DNA of 64,000 nucleotides from Halorussus marinus (GCF_004765795.1 NZ_SBIV01000002.1:434001-498000), one strand, 5' to 3'. Shown: positions 7,798 through 17,334, counted from the stretch's first letter. Made by a program: numbers and translations. The notes: generated by a model not told the origin, from the letters alone.

Positions 7798-8454
7798 TCA
7801 GGAGAAGTCGCTCAACAGGGTGTTCGAGACCAGCTTCGAGACCCCGCGTCGGACGCGCTCGGAGGCCGACTGACCGCTGACGCCGAGCCGGTCGCCCAGT
7901 TCGTCGAGCGACACCTCTCGGGGCACGCCGAAGTAGCCCGCACGCTCGGCGGTCACCAGCGCCTCGCGCTGTTCGGCGCTGAGGCCGAACTCGTCTTCGA
8001 GCTCCGACTCACCGGGCGTGTAGAGCCGATCGAGGCTGAAAGAGACGTCGCGGTCGGCGCAAAACTCCCGCATTCGGACGACCGACTCCCGATCGGGGAA
8101 CCGAACCCGGCGTTGCCACCGCTCGTGGGTGCCGGTGGCGGCCAACGGCGCGGCGCCGAGCCGCTGGTACTCCGGGTAGATCGAGACGAGGTTCTCGACG
8201 GCGAGTCGGGTCCGATAGAGCCGCTTGCTCCCGAGTTCCTCGATGACGGTGCTGGTCCGGATGGTGTCGTCGCGGTCGAGGCCCGCCTCGAGGGCGTCGA
8301 AGTTGCCCCCCGACGCCCAGAAGACGAACACCGGGGTGCTCGACCGACTCGCCATCTGGTGTTCGAGTTCGACGGTCATCTCTCGGGCGGCCCCGAGCGC
8401 GGTCGACAGCAGGAGGTCCGGGGATCGGAGCGAGAACTCCGCGATGAGACTCAT
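7798..8454 (-). CDS. Bat-type HTH (HTH_10) transcription regulator
   Basis: About 218 residues. The N-terminal half starts MSLIAEFSL and is the haloarchaeal bacterioopsin-activator-type sensor-like domain of unknown ligand. The C-terminal half contains the HTH_10 module, with LSAEQREALVTAERAGYFGV followed by VSLDELGDRLGVSGQSASER as the recognition helix region. Two more upstream start codons (ATG 8460, GTG 8463) are possible. I chose the ATG that matches the usual start of the family. A TAAATTTTC element on the minus strand near 8487-8495 is the likely promoter. Its target genes cannot be deduced. Confidence 0.8.
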   Translation of the reverse strand: MSLIAEFSLRSPDLLLSTALGAAREMTVELEHQMASRSSTPVFVFWASGGNFDALEAGLDRDDTIRTSTVIEELGSKRLYRTRLAVENLVSIYPEYQRLGAAPLAATGTHERWQRRVRFPDRESVVRMREFCADRDVSFSLDRLYTPGESELEDEFGLSAEQREALVTAERAGYFGVPREVSLDELGDRLGVSGQSASERVRRGVSKLVSNTLLSDFS

Positions 8455-8528
8455 TTGCATCACACTTCTCTCGCTTTGTTGAAAATTTACCGGTCAGTGG
8501 ACAACTTCGTGACGATTTCGAGATATCG

Positions 8529-8987
8529 TCAGTCTTTGATGTCGAGCTCGAACTGCTCGTGCTCGCTGGCGGCGTTCAACACGACGCTGGTGTTGCTCTC
8601 TTTGATGTCGGGGTCGTTGAGGAGCGTCTTGATCTGGGCGTTCATGCCGTCGGTGTCGGTGAACTTCCCGACCGCGATGATGTCGTAGTCGCCGGTGACC
8701 TCGTAGACGCTGATCATCTGGTCGTGTTCCCGGAGCCGGCCGGTCACGTCCGGGAGCGCGTCGCCCTCGACCTTGAGCTGGACGATCGCGGTCACGTCGT
8801 AGCCGAGCGCGTCGTAGTCGACTCTCGGGGTGTAGCCGTCGATGACGCCCTCGGATTCGAGATCCTGGAGGTGGTTCGACACCGTCGTCACCGACACGTC
8901 CAGATCCTCCGCGAGGCTCCGGAGGCTGGCTCGACCGTCGCCCAACAGCGCGTTCACTAACTTCGCATCGAGGTTTTCGTACGTCAT
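8529..8987 (-). CDS. lrp: Lrp/AsnC-family transcription regulator
   Basis: The 152-residue protein has an N-terminal winged HTH ([20 protein letters not shown], then [20 protein letters not shown]) and a C-terminal RAM/AsnC ligand domain ([27 protein letters not shown]). It is divergent from glnA. In Halobacterium salinarum an lrp gene beside glnA is known to influence glnA expression, so glutamine/nitrogen control is the likely role. The ATG at 8987 is preferred over the GTG at 8996. Three AGAATT/AATTCT half-sites lie in the shared intergenic region. Confidence 0.9.
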   Translation of the reverse strand: MTYENLDAKLVNALLGDGRASLRSLAEDLDVSVTTVSNHLQDLESEGVIDGYTPRVDYDALGYDVTAIVQLKVEGDALPDVTGRLREHDQMISVYEVTGDYDIIAVGKFTDTDGMNAQIKTLLNDPDIKESNTSVVLNAASEHEQFELDIKD

Positions 8988-9014
8988 TACGTTCACAGAC
9001 GAACGCCACCCTTT

Positions 9015-9057
9015 AGAATTTTACGAACATCCAATTCTGGCCGCGAGTAACAGAATT
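9015..9057. promoter_or_regulatory. Candidate Lrp operator: three AGAATT/AATTCT half-sites
   Basis: AGAATT at 9015-9020, AATTCT at 9033-9038 and AGAATT at 9052-9057 are spaced 18 and 19 bases apart, about two helical turns, between the lrp and glnA starts. The first copy sits where an lrp promoter would be. The third ends about 16 bases before the glnA TATA element. Confidence 0.5.
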
Positions 9058-9072
9058 GCGCGGACCAGTAAC

Positions 9073-9080
9073 GTTTTAAT
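9073..9080 (+). promoter_or_regulatory. TATA element of glnA
   Basis: GTTTTAAT lies 33-40 bases before the ATG at 9113, predicting a short leader of roughly ten bases. Confidence 0.5.
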
Positions 9081-9112
9081 AGTAGAGATAGTGGTGTATA
9101 CCGACGACAAAG

Positions 9113-10483
9113 ATGACGGATGGACAAATGGAAGCCGGCGACGAATCGGGGCTGACAGAGGCCGAACGGGACGTACTCGACGAGATCGAAGCGGAGAACG
9201 TGGACTTCGTGCGCCTGCAGTTCACGGACATCACCGGGACGGTCAAGAACGTGAGCGTGCCCGCCTCGCAGGTCGAGAAGGCCTTCGACGAGGGCATCTG
9301 GTTCGACGGTTCCTCGATCGAGGGGTTCGTCCGGATCCAAGAGAGCGACATGCGTCTCGAACCCGACCCCGAGACGTTCCAGATCCTGCCGTGGCGTTCG
9401 AACGGCGAGACCGCGAGCGCTCGGCTGATCTGCGACGTGGTCAACACCGACGGGACGCCGTTCGAGGGCGGCCCGCGCCAGGTGCTAAAGAGCGTCCTCG
9501 CGGAGGCCGAGGAGATGGGCTACAGCGTCTCGATCGGCCCCGAGCCCGAGTTCTTCCTGTTCGAGAAGGACGAGGACGGGAACGCGACGACCGAGCCCCA
9601 CGACGCCGGCGGGTACTTCGACCTCGCGCCCAAGGACCTCGCGAGCGACGTCCGCCGCGAGATCATCTTCACCCTCGAACAGATGGGTTTCGAGATCGAG
9701 GCCAGCCACCACGAGGTCGCAGAGGGTCAACACGAGATCAACTTCAAGTACGACGACGCGCTCGGCACGGCCGACAACATCGCGACGTTCCGCGCGGTCG
9801 TCCGGGCGGTCGCCGAGCAGAACGACCTCCACGCGACGTTCATGCCCAAGCCGATCGGCGAGATCAACGGTTCGGGCATGCACAGCCACATCAGCCTCTT
9901 CGACGAGGACGGCAACGCCTTCGCCGACGAGGACGACGAGTTCAACCTCAGCGAGACCGCCTACAAGTTCATGGGCGGCGTGCTGAACCACGCCCAGGCG
10001 TTCACCGCGGTCACCAACCCGACGGTCAACTCCTACAAGCGCCTCGTCCCCGGCTACGAGGCGCCGGTGTACGTCGCGTGGAGCGACGTGAACCGCTCGG
10101 CGCTCATCCGGGTTCCCGACGCCGCGGGCGCCAGTTCGCGGTTCGAGATCCGGAGCCCCGACCCGTCGTGTAACCCCTACCTCGCGCTGGCGGCGGTCAT
10201 CAAGGCCGGACTCGCCGGCATCGAGAACGACGCCGACCCCGGCGAGCCGGTTCGGGAAGACATCTACGAGTTCGACGAGGCAAAACGCGACGAGTACGGC
10301 ATCACCACCCTGCCGGGGAGTCTCGGGCAGGCGCTCGACGAACTCGAAGACGATCCGGTCATCGAGGCGGCGCTGGGCGACCACGTCACCGAGAAGTTCC
10401 TCCAGGCCAAGCGGACGGACTTCGCCGACTACAAGGCCCACGTCTCCTCGTGGGAGAAAGAGAAGTACCTCGAGAAGTTCTAG
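9113..10483 (+). CDS. glnA: Glutamine synthetase, type I
   Basis: This 456-residue enzyme makes glutamine from glutamate, ammonia and ATP. Visible signatures are the N-terminal [18 protein letters not shown], the metal-binding PEPEFFLFE, the catalytic-loop region [40 protein letters not shown], and [20 protein letters not shown]. The length and absence of a long central insertion fit the short type I-alpha form of archaea and Gram-positive bacteria. An internal ATG at 9128 is a possible alternative start. The gene is divergent from lrp and overlaps the PAP2 gene stop by four bases (shared CTAG). Confidence 0.96.
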   Translation: MTDGQMEAGDESGLTEAERDVLDEIEAENVDFVRLQFTDITGTVKNVSVPASQVEKAFDEGIWFDGSSIEGFVRIQESDMRLEPDPETFQILPWRSNGETASARLICDVVNTDGTPFEGGPRQVLKSVLAEAEEMGYSVSIGPEPEFFLFEKDEDGNATTEPHDAGGYFDLAPKDLASDVRREIIFTLEQMGFEIEASHHEVAEGQHEINFKYDDALGTADNIATFRAVVRAVAEQNDLHATFMPKPIGEINGSGMHSHISLFDEDGNAFADEDDEFNLSETAYKFMGGVLNHAQAFTAVTNPTVNSYKRLVPGYEAPVYVAWSDVNRSALIRVPDAAGASSRFEIRSPDPSCNPYLALAAVIKAGLAGIENDADPGEPVREDIYEFDEAKRDEYGITTLPGSLGQALDELEDDPVIEAALGDHVTEKFLQAKRTDFADYKAHVSSWEKEKYLEKF

Positions 10484-11307
10484 GTCGGCGTCTCGCCGCT
10501 CGCTCTTTTCACGCGCTCGACCGCCACCGGGAGCAACAGGATCACCGGCGGCACCACCAGATTCAACACGAACACCGCCGCCAGCGACGCCGACAGGGAG
10601 TTGCCGGCGTAGCCGAGCGCGCCCAGCCCCGCGAGCGTCGCGAGCGCGACGCCGGGGCCGACCCGGCCGCGCGAGGCCACGCCGAACGCCGACCACGCCG
10701 CGGTCGCGCCGAGGACGCCCGCGACGATGGCGACGGCGTCGGGGGTGAGCCCGTTGGTCGCCAGCGCCCCCGCGGCGACCGCCGACGCGACCGCGAACCC
10801 CCGTCCGGGCTCCCAGTCGGTCGCCCGGACGAGCAGGCCGAGGTACGCCAGTCCGACCGCGACGCCGACGACGACGTCGACCGTGTAGTGGACGCCGATG
10901 ACCACCCGAGAGGTCGCGACCACGGCGACCGCGGCCCCGGCGACGAGGAGCCGCTGGGCCCGGGTCCCGCGGTCGAGCACGAGCGCGAGTACCACCCACA
11001 GCACCGACGAGCCGACGGCGTGGCCGCTCGGGAAGCCGTAGCTGTCGGCGTGGCCGACGTGGAGTTCGGCCGGCGGGCGGGGCAGGCCGAACAGCCCCTT
11101 GAGCGCGACCGTCAACGCGAGCGCGCCCAGCACCGCCGCGAGCACGAACGCTCCGCGGTCGCGGTCCTCGTACCAGTAGACGAGCGCGGTCGCGACGAAG
11201 ATGAACCACGCGTCCCCGAGCTGGGTCAGGACGACGAACGCCTCCCGGATCACCTGCGGGAGCGCCTCCGCGAGCGCGTCGACGACTCCGAGTCCGCGTC
11301 CGTTCAT
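10480..11307 (-). CDS. PAP2-family membrane phosphatase
   Basis: The 275-residue, multi-helix membrane protein has all three PAP2 motifs: KGLFGLPRP (KxxxxxxRP), [10 protein letters not shown] (PSGH) and [13 protein letters not shown] (SRxxxxxHxxxD). The active site is therefore complete. Such enzymes remove phosphate from lipid phosphates, often isoprenyl phosphates at the membrane surface. Residues from about 160 onward are hydrophobic helices without further motifs. It converges with glnA, sharing the stop-codon bases. Confidence 0.85.
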   Translation of the reverse strand: MNGRGLGVVDALAEALPQVIREAFVVLTQLGDAWFIFVATALVYWYEDRDRGAFVLAAVLGALALTVALKGLFGLPRPPAELHVGHADSYGFPSGHAVGSSVLWVVLALVLDRGTRAQRLLVAGAAVAVVATSRVVIGVHYTVDVVVGVAVGLAYLGLLVRATDWEPGRGFAVASAVAAGALATNGLTPDAVAIVAGVLGATAAWSAFGVASRGRVGPGVALATLAGLGALGYAGNSLSASLAAVFVLNLVVPPVILLLPVAVERVKRASGETPT

Positions 11308-11341
11308 TCGGACGAAGTTCGACGCCCCGGAGAGTTATACC

Positions 11342-12580
11342 CTACGACCGGATGTCCCCGATTCGGTCGGCGATGCGCTTGGGGAGCCCGAGCGCGCCGA
11401 TCCCGAACCCGAACAGCACCATCAGGACGTACAGTCCGAGCGTCGAGAGCCACACCACCAGCATCGCGGCGATGGCCCACCCGCCGGTCAGTTCGAGGAA
11501 CGCGGCGACGGTCATCGCGGTCCCGTACAGCAACACGAGGTACGGCCCCCAGCCCCGAGCGCGGCCCCGGCGGAGCTGGGACCGGACGTACTGTTTGAGT
11601 TCGGACTCGACCTCCGGCTTCTCGACCGTCCGGGCCTCGATGTCCTCTTCGAACGATTCGACGTCGGCGCGCAGCTCCCGGAGCTCCTCGCGGAGCTCGA
11701 CGATGTCGGGAGCGGACTCGTCGTCTGTCATGTATTGGGCGAGTAACTCCTGTTTGCGTTCGAGCCGGCTGTCCTCCTCGTCTTCGATGCGCTCGGCGTA
11801 GCTGCCCCGCTCGGCGAGCACGGTGTTGACCACCGCCCCGAGGAGCAAGACGATGCTCCCGAAGTACAGCCACGTCACCAGCAGGATGGCGGTGCCGAGA
11901 AACTGCGACGGGCTGGTCGAGCTGACCCCCGCGTAGACCCGAAACAGCACCTGCAGGACCGTCCAGCCGACGGTCGCGACCACCGCGCCGGGAAGCGCCT
12001 CCCGGACCGACACGCCGTCGTCCGGGAAGACGACGTACAGCGGAAGGAAGACTGGGACCAGCGCGACCAGTTGGATCAGCGTCGACAGGAGGTCGACGAA
12101 CGGAAACGCCGGGAACAGCGCGGTCGCGGCGCCGGTCAACACGACGACGACGACCGCGAGGCCGATGGCGACCAGCACGATCACGGCGTCTTTGAGTTGG
12201 TCGAGGAGACCGGACGAAGAGACCGTCGCGTAGATGTTCGAGAACGCCGTATCGAGCCCGCGAAACACCTTGAGAGTACTCCATCCCAGCACGAGCAGTC
12301 CGATGAGCGTCGTCCCGCTCCCGCCGGCGGGGTTGAGGACGAACTCCCGGAGCTGGGCCTGACCGGTCGCGGTCAACAGCCCGGAGGCCTGCGTGACGAC
12401 GCGCTCGGCGAACGCCTCGCCCGCCACGAACGACGTGACGACGAACGCGAGCAACAGCGCGGGGATGAGCGAGACGAACGCGTAGTAGGCGAGGCTCGCC
12501 GCCAGAAACGTGATCTCCTGCTCTCGGGCCTCCTCGACGACCGAGCGACCGACTGACACGACAGTTCCGAGACTGGGCAC
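11342..12580 (-). CDS. YihY/BrkB-family membrane protein with coiled-coil tail
   Basis: About 412 residues from a GTG at 12580. The membrane domain carries the family signature EITFLAASLAYYAFVSLIPA, then STLKVFRGLDTAFSNIY and LLVTWLYFGSIVLLLGAVVN. About six helices are seen. A charged stretch (about residues 270-335, many Glu/Arg) likely forms a coiled coil, and two further hydrophobic helices close the protein. The function of the family is not established. A second paralogue lies at 54398. The start is uncertain because the frame stays open upstream into repeat-free GC DNA. Confidence 0.75.
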   Translation of the reverse strand: MPSLGTVVSVGRSVVEEAREQEITFLAASLAYYAFVSLIPALLLAFVVTSFVAGEAFAERVVTQASGLLTATGQAQLREFVLNPAGGSGTTLIGLLVLGWSTLKVFRGLDTAFSNIYATVSSSGLLDQLKDAVIVLVAIGLAVVVVVLTGAATALFPAFPFVDLLSTLIQLVALVPVFLPLYVVFPDDGVSVREALPGAVVATVGWTVLQVLFRVYAGVSSTSPSQFLGTAILLVTWLYFGSIVLLLGAVVNTVLAERGSYAERIEDEEDSRLERKQELLAQYMTDDESAPDIVELREELRELRADVESFEEDIEARTVEKPEVESELKQYVRSQLRRGRARGWGPYLVLLYGTAMTVAAFLELTGGWAIAAMLVVWLSTLGLYVLMVLFGFGIGALGLPKRIADRIGDIRS

Positions 12581-12650
12581 GCGACTTATTTCGCTCACCG
12601 GATACAAATATTCATTGGCACTTCCCGCGAGTCGGAGGCCGACCGTCGGA

Positions 12651-13760
12651 TCACTCCGGGCGGGTCGCCTCGCGGATCTCGGTGACCGTCGCGGGCGTCT
12701 TGAACGTCGTCCCGCCGTAGTGGGCGCCCGAGGCCACAAAGCCCGCCGCCCGGAGCCGGTCGAGGAACGTCTCCATCTTCGCGGCCGACCGAGTCCACTC
12801 CTTGCAGAGCCGGTGTTGGTCGTAGTGGGTCGGCTCGTGGAGTTCGGCTTCGAGGTCGTCGAGCAGTCGCCGCGCCCGGGTCGCGGTCCCCATGTCGTCG
12901 GTCACCGCCTCGCGGACCGCGGCCACGAAGTCGGCGTCGTGGGTGGGGCCGAGCCACACCGGCCCGGCGGTCAGGAGTCGCTCGCCGCCACACGCCGGAC
13001 AGACGTCGAGCGGGTCGGCGACGAGGCCCGTCTCGTGCTCGCGGTAGAGGCAGTCCTCGCAGTGGTAGACGTGACCCAGTTGGTCGATCGCCGCGTTGGC
13101 GTCGGTCGCGCTGTGGTCGAGTTCGAGGTACGTCCGAACGTAGTGGTTGGTGGCGTGGGTGAGGATGGGCGTCACGCCCGCGTCGTACCGGGCGGCGGTG
13201 CGGGCGAGCGCCGACAGCAGGATCCGGACGCCCATCTCGGCGTGGTAGTCGGTGTTCCGGGGGACCGCACTGTACTTGCGGACCCCGCTCTCGAAGTGGG
13301 CGCCACAGAGCGGCGCGGTGTCGGTCGCGGTCACGCAGACCAGATCGCGGGTGTTGGCGAACGCGGCGTCGGCGAACGGCATCGGCGTCCCGAACGGGTC
13401 GATGTCGACCACGTCGAACACCGAGTCGTGGAGCACGACGTTGGCGTCGCCGTGGACCACCTCGGCGTCGAGTCCGTTGCGCTCGAGATTCCGCCGACAG
13501 AGGTCGACCGCGTCGGCGTCGATGTCGGCGAGCGTGGCGGTCCAGCCCTCGGCGGCCGCCCGGACGCCCCGGACCCCGCTGGCCGCCATCGCGTCGAGGT
13601 ACGACTCGGCGCGCGGTTCCCGGTCGCGGTAGGCCCGCAGGGTCGCCACGGTCAGATCGCGGTTCAGCTCCTGGACGGGGTTGAAAAACACCTCGTCGCC
13701 GATCCCCTCCTCGCCCTGTTCGGGGACCTCGACCTCGACCCCGCCCTCGGTCACGTTCAT
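12651..13760 (-). CDS. trm1: tRNA (guanine26-N2)-dimethyltransferase
   Basis: The 369-residue protein starts [19 protein letters not shown]. It contains [20 protein letters not shown], the SAM-binding [19 protein letters not shown] and the catalytic [11 protein letters not shown], then a C-terminal zinc-ribbon-like pair (CEDCLYRE and CPACGGE). These are all features of Trm1. It dimethylates G26 of tRNAs. The ATG at 13760 is chosen because upstream residues in the open frame are low-complexity and overlap the divergent zinc-ribbon gene. Confidence 0.94.
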   Translation of the reverse strand: MNVTEGGVEVEVPEQGEEGIGDEVFFNPVQELNRDLTVATLRAYRDREPRAESYLDAMAASGVRGVRAAAEGWTATLADIDADAVDLCRRNLERNGLDAEVVHGDANVVLHDSVFDVVDIDPFGTPMPFADAAFANTRDLVCVTATDTAPLCGAHFESGVRKYSAVPRNTDYHAEMGVRILLSALARTAARYDAGVTPILTHATNHYVRTYLELDHSATDANAAIDQLGHVYHCEDCLYREHETGLVADPLDVCPACGGERLLTAGPVWLGPTHDADFVAAVREAVTDDMGTATRARRLLDDLEAELHEPTHYDQHRLCKEWTRSAAKMETFLDRLRAAGFVASGAHYGGTTFKTPATVTEIREATRPE

Positions 13761-13848
13761 GATGCGGACTCGGGGCTCCCGGGCGAAAAACGGTGCGGGT
13801 TCCGCAGGCGACAGAAGATTGATACGAGTCGCGGACGCACGTCCGCGT

Positions 13849-14064
13849 ATGGTCCCCGAATCAGACGACCGCGGCTGTCCGAAGTGCGACCACACCGAGA
13901 CGGAGGTCGGCACCATCTCGACGACCGGCGGCGGCCTCTCGAAGATGTTCGACATCCAGACGAACAGCTTCAAAGTGGTGTCGTGTACGAACTGCGGCTA
14001 CTCGGAGCTCTACCGGGACACGACGTCCGGGTCGAGCGACATCGTCGACGTGTTCCTCGGATGA
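13849..14064 (+). CDS. Zinc-ribbon nucleic-acid-binding-type small protein
   Basis: The 71-residue protein has two CxxC pairs, CPKCDH near residue 10 and [10 protein letters not shown] near residue 47. They frame a segment [18 protein letters not shown], consistent with one zinc-ribbon. It is divergent from trm1 and overlaps the next small gene by four bases (ATGA), so the two are probably co-translated. The family is widespread in archaea and has no assigned role that I know of. Confidence 0.75.
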   Translation: MVPESDDRGCPKCDHTETEVGTISTTGGGLSKMFDIQTNSFKVVSCTNCGYSELYRDTTSGSSDIVDVFLG

Positions 14065-14222
14065 CGGCCGTCGGAGCGTCGTTGCTCGTCGTCGTCGCGC
14101 TCGCGGTCGGCGCCCCGCTCGCGCTCTACGCGCTGGTTCGGGCCGAGCGCGGCGAGCGCGAACGCATGGACCGCGAGGACGCAGAGCGGGTCGCCCGCCG
14201 CGACACCCGCGACCGGAAGTGA
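14061..14222 (+). CDS. Small single-helix membrane protein
   Basis: The 53-residue protein has one hydrophobic helix (residues about 5-27, SLLVVVALAVGAPLALYALV) followed by a highly charged, Arg/Glu-rich tail of 26 residues. Its ATG overlaps the stop of the zinc-ribbon gene by four bases. I know of no homologue function. Confidence 0.55.
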   Translation: MTAVGASLLVVVALAVGAPLALYALVRAERGERERMDREDAERVARRDTRDRK

Positions 14223-14328
14223 CCCCGGGCGTCGCGACACCGGAATCTGTTTAGGCCCGCCGTTCGAACCCTGCAGGCGTGCTCCCGGCTCCCAGCGTCG
14301 AGCGCGACCGCTCGCCCCCGCTCGGGCG

Positions 14329-14685
14329 GTGGTCGCCGTGAACGCGGTCGAACGGTGGCAGACCGACCTCGCCGAGGCCGGGACGCTCGAACCCGGCGTC
14401 ACCGACCGCATCCTCTCGGTCCACGGCGACCGCGGCGCCCGAGCCATCGAGGCCGTCTCGGAGGGCCGGGTCAAAGAGTACCGGGACTTCACCGTCGTGG
14501 TCGGCCACGACGACGAGTACGTCGTCGAGGGACAGGGGTGTGGCTGTCGGGACAGCGAGTACAACCTCGACCCAGGGGACCCGACCGAACTCTGCTGGCA
14601 CGTCATCGCGGTCGCTATCGCCGAGCGGGTCGGCGAGGTCGACGCCCACGACATGTGGTACTCCGACGTGCGGGACTTCCTCTAG
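14329..14685 (+). CDS. SWIM-type zinc-finger small protein
   Basis: The protein has 118 residues, or 115 from a second GTG at 14338, which is equally plausible. The sequence GQGCGCRDSEYN followed by ELCWHVIAVAIAERV fits the SWIM finger pattern CxC...CxH, here as a nearly stand-alone domain. SWIM domains bind DNA or proteins and often accompany helicases or Sws1-type recombination factors. Nothing around it tells which. It converges with hisH, overlapping its stop by four bases. Confidence 0.65.
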   Translation: MVAVNAVERWQTDLAEAGTLEPGVTDRILSVHGDRGARAIEAVSEGRVKEYRDFTVVVGHDDEYVVEGQGCGCRDSEYNLDPGDPTELCWHVIAVAIAERVGEVDAHDMWYSDVRDFL

Positions 14686-15350
14686 TCGTCGGCGCAGATG
14701 TCGACGAAGTTCCGGAGGATCGTCAGCCCGGTCTCGCCGCTCTTCTCGGGGTGGAACTGCGTCCCGAAGACGGTGCCCGACTCGTCGGCGACGATCGCTG
14801 GGAACTGGATCTCGTAGTCGGTGGTCGCGACCACCGCGTTCTCGTCGTCGGGCTCGGCGTAGTACGAGTGGACGAAGTAGGCGTACTCGCCGTCGACGCC
14901 GTCGACCAGCGGGTGGTCGCGCCGGACCGAGAGCTGATTCCACCCCATGTGGGGGACCTTCTGGCCCTCGGCGAACCGGACGTTGGTTCCGGGGACGAAA
15001 TCGAGCCCTCGGACGTCGCCCTCGCCGGCGCGCTCGGCCTCCTCGCTGGTCGTGAGTAGCATCTGCATCCCGAGGCAGATGCCGAACACGGGCGTGCCGG
15101 TCTCGGCGACCTCGCGGAGCGGCTCGCGGTACGGGCCGGCGTTCTCGACGCCCTCCCGGAACGCGCCGACTCCCGGTAAGACGACGCCGTCGGCCGACTC
15201 GAACGCCGCGGGATCGTCGCTGATCTCGACGCTCGCGCCGGCCCGCTCGAGGCCGCGGGTGACGCTCCGGAGGTTCCCCAGTCCGTAGTCGACGACGACG
15301 ACCGACGCGAGGTCGCCGCGCTCTCGGTCGCGGGCGCGCTGCGTACTCAT
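14682..15350 (-). CDS. hisH: Imidazole glycerol phosphate synthase, glutamine amidotransferase subunit
   Basis: The 222-residue class I glutaminase has VVVDYGLGNLRSVTRGLERA at the N terminus, the nucleophile in FGICLGMQML, the HisH-specific VPHMGWNQ and FVHSYYAEP, and the His-Glu pair in GTQFHPEKSGETG. It supplies ammonia to HisF for imidazole glycerol phosphate formation in histidine synthesis. No other his gene is in the window, as usual for the scattered his genes of haloarchaea. The ATG at 15350 gives a short charged leader before the conserved domain. Confidence 0.93.
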   Translation of the reverse strand: MSTQRARDRERGDLASVVVVDYGLGNLRSVTRGLERAGASVEISDDPAAFESADGVVLPGVGAFREGVENAGPYREPLREVAETGTPVFGICLGMQMLLTTSEEAERAGEGDVRGLDFVPGTNVRFAEGQKVPHMGWNQLSVRRDHPLVDGVDGEYAYFVHSYYAEPDDENAVVATTDYEIQFPAIVADESGTVFGTQFHPEKSGETGLTILRNFVDICADD

Positions 15351-15483
15351 GGTCGAACGTGGGCGCGGCGCGGCCAAGTTCCTTTCCCTTGGCCGGCCGT
15401 CGCCGTGCCGGTCGGCGCGCGGAGCCCCGGCCTCCTCGCGATCGAGCCCGGAATTCGACGATAGATATATAGAAAAAATAGGA

Positions 15484-15490
15484 AGATTTA
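15484..15490 (+). promoter_or_regulatory. TATA element of the phnDCE operon
   Basis: AGATTTA follows the A-rich AGAAAAAATAGG and lies 36-42 bases before the ATG at 15526. The predicted transcription start is near 15511-15515. Confidence 0.5.
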
Positions 15491-15500
15491 ACCGACATCT

Positions 15501-15516
15501 GTCTGAGGATTCAGAC
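15501..15516. promoter_or_regulatory. Perfect palindrome at the predicted phnD transcription start
   Basis: GTCTGA (15501-15506), GGAT, TCAGAC (15511-15516): a 6-bp perfect inverted repeat with 4-base spacer, placed between the TATA element and the start codon. The position suits a repressor operator. Confidence 0.45.
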
Positions 15517-15525
15517 GACTCACCC

Positions 15526-16482
15526 ATGGAACGGCGTACATTCCTCACGTCGACGGCTGCGGTCGGAACGCTCGGCCTCACGGCCGGTTGTATCGGAAAC
15601 CTCTCGGGCGGTGGCAACAGCGAGACAGTCAACTTCATCCTGTCGCCAGCCGAGTCCGACGTCGACGTCCAACAGCAGTACGAGCCGCTTTTCACCCACC
15701 TCGAAGAGGAGGCGGGCGTGACGATCGAGTCCAACGTAGCGAAAGACTACGCCGCGGTGCTTCAGGCGCTCGACAGCGGACAGGCCGATATCGCCGACGC
15801 CGCGCCCGCGGTCGCGATCGAGGGCGACAATCAGGGCTCGACCGACGTGATGGGCATCCGAGTCGCGTACGGCGCCGCCAAGTACTTCTCGTTCATCACC
15901 ACGCTCGCGGACAACGACATCGAGTCGCTCGAAGACCTCGAAGGCGAGACCATCGCGTTCGCGGACTCGCTGTCGACGAGCGGTTCGCTGTTCCCGCTGT
16001 ACATGCTCAGTCAGGCGGGCCTCGACGTGGGCGACGCCCCGCAGGGCGACCCCGTCGACTTCAAAGGCCAGTGGTCCGACCACTCGACCGCACGGGAGAC
16101 GCTCGTCAACCGCGATCCCGTGATGGCCGCCGGCACCGGCGCGTTCTCGACGATCACCCACGTCCCCAAGAGCCAGCTCCCCGACCGCGTGAAAAAGTAC
16201 AACCCCAGCGTCGAGGACGCCGGCAGCGAGGACCCCCAGCTGGACCTGCTGCAGGCGTCCGATCCGATCCCGCGCGCGCCGATTCTGGTCCGACGCGACT
16301 GGGAGGCAGACGCCCGCGACGGCGTTCGGGAGGCGCTGTTGAACGCCGAAGAGAGCGACCTCGTCGACGAGAACGCCGAGGAGGAACTCTGGTTCACCGG
16401 CGTCAACGAAGGCTCCGTGAGCGACTACGAGCCCGTTCAGAAAGTCATCGACGAACTGGGCCTCGAACTCGGTCAGGTCTAA
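15526..16482 (+). CDS. phnD: Phosphonate/phosphite ABC transporter substrate-binding lipoprotein
   Basis: The 318-residue protein has a twin-arginine lipoprotein signal (R3-R4, then TSTAAVGTLGLTAGC with the lipid Cys near residue 22). It is followed by a PhnD-type periplasmic-binding fold: FILSPAESDVDVQQQYEPL, LQALDSGQADIADAAPA, ESLEDLEGETIAFADSLSTS and PIPRAPILVRRDW. It captures phosphonate, phosphite or a similar oxyanion outside the membrane. It heads an operon with phnC and phnE. No C-P lyase or phosphite dehydrogenase gene is in the window, so the substrate is uncertain. Confidence 0.88.
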   Translation: MERRTFLTSTAAVGTLGLTAGCIGNLSGGGNSETVNFILSPAESDVDVQQQYEPLFTHLEEEAGVTIESNVAKDYAAVLQALDSGQADIADAAPAVAIEGDNQGSTDVMGIRVAYGAAKYFSFITTLADNDIESLEDLEGETIAFADSLSTSGSLFPLYMLSQAGLDVGDAPQGDPVDFKGQWSDHSTARETLVNRDPVMAAGTGAFSTITHVPKSQLPDRVKKYNPSVEDAGSEDPQLDLLQASDPIPRAPILVRRDWEADARDGVREALLNAEESDLVDENAEEELWFTGVNEGSVSDYEPVQKVIDELGLELGQV

Positions 16483-16578
16483 ACTCACACTCGATCGCAT
16501 TGTTTTAGACCCAGTACTCTCCCATTAGAGATAGGCGGACTCGGACGGGACCGGCCCGTACCGAACAGAGACCTAAGC

Positions 16579-17334
16579 ATGAGCACGATCACAGTCGAGA
16601 ATCTCACCAAGACCTACGGCGACGTGGAAGCGCTCGTCGACATCTCCTTCGAGATCCCGGACGGCGAGTTCGTCGTCCTGCTCGGGGAGTCGGGAGCCGG
16701 TAAGTCGACGCTGCTTCGCTGTCTGAACGGCCTGACCTCGCCGACCGAGGGGACGATCAGCATCGGCGACGAAGAGATAACCGGGCCGCGAGACGACGTG
16801 GCGATGATCTTCCAGCAACACTACATCATCGGCCAGATGAGCGCGTACGGCAACGCGCTCACCGGGTCGCTCAACCGGACGCCGTTCCTCCGGAGCCTGC
16901 TCCAGCGCAACGACCGCGCGGACAAGATCGAGGCGCTGAACGCGCTCGACACCGTCGGCCTCCTCGACGAGGCCGGCCAGCGCGCCGAGCGGATGAGCGG
17001 CGGCCAGCAACAGCGGGTCGGCATCGCGCGGGCGCTCGTCCAACAGCCCAGCCTCCTGCTGGCCGACGAGCCCGTCGCGAGCCTCGACCCCGCGAGCGCC
17101 GAGACGGTGATGGGGTACATCCGGGACGCGGCCAAGAGCCGCAACCTGACGACCATCGCCAGCCTCCATCAGGTGAACCTCGCCCGGGAGTTCGGCGAGC
17201 GGTTCGTCGGCCTGAAGGACGGCGAACTCGTCTTCGACGGCTACCGCGAGGACCTCACCGTCGACGTCATCGACCGCATCTACGGCAACATCGAGACCAG
17301 TTCGATCCGAAACGAGCGGGAGGCGAACGCATGA
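16579..17334 (+). CDS. phnC: Phosphonate-type ABC transporter ATP-binding protein
   Basis: The 251-residue ATPase has Walker A LLGESGAGKSTLLRCLNG, the Q-loop in VAMIFQQHYIIG, the signature MSGGQQQRVGIARAL and Walker B LLADEPVASLDP. The H-loop lies in TIASLHQVNLAREF. The conserved D-x-A-S after Walker B fits PhnC. It follows phnD after a 96-base gap and overlaps phnE by four bases. Confidence 0.92.
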   Translation: MSTITVENLTKTYGDVEALVDISFEIPDGEFVVLLGESGAGKSTLLRCLNGLTSPTEGTISIGDEEITGPRDDVAMIFQQHYIIGQMSAYGNALTGSLNRTPFLRSLLQRNDRADKIEALNALDTVGLLDEAGQRAERMSGGQQQRVGIARALVQQPSLLLADEPVASLDPASAETVMGYIRDAAKSRNLTTIASLHQVNLAREFGERFVGLKDGELVFDGYREDLTVDVIDRIYGNIETSSIRNEREANA

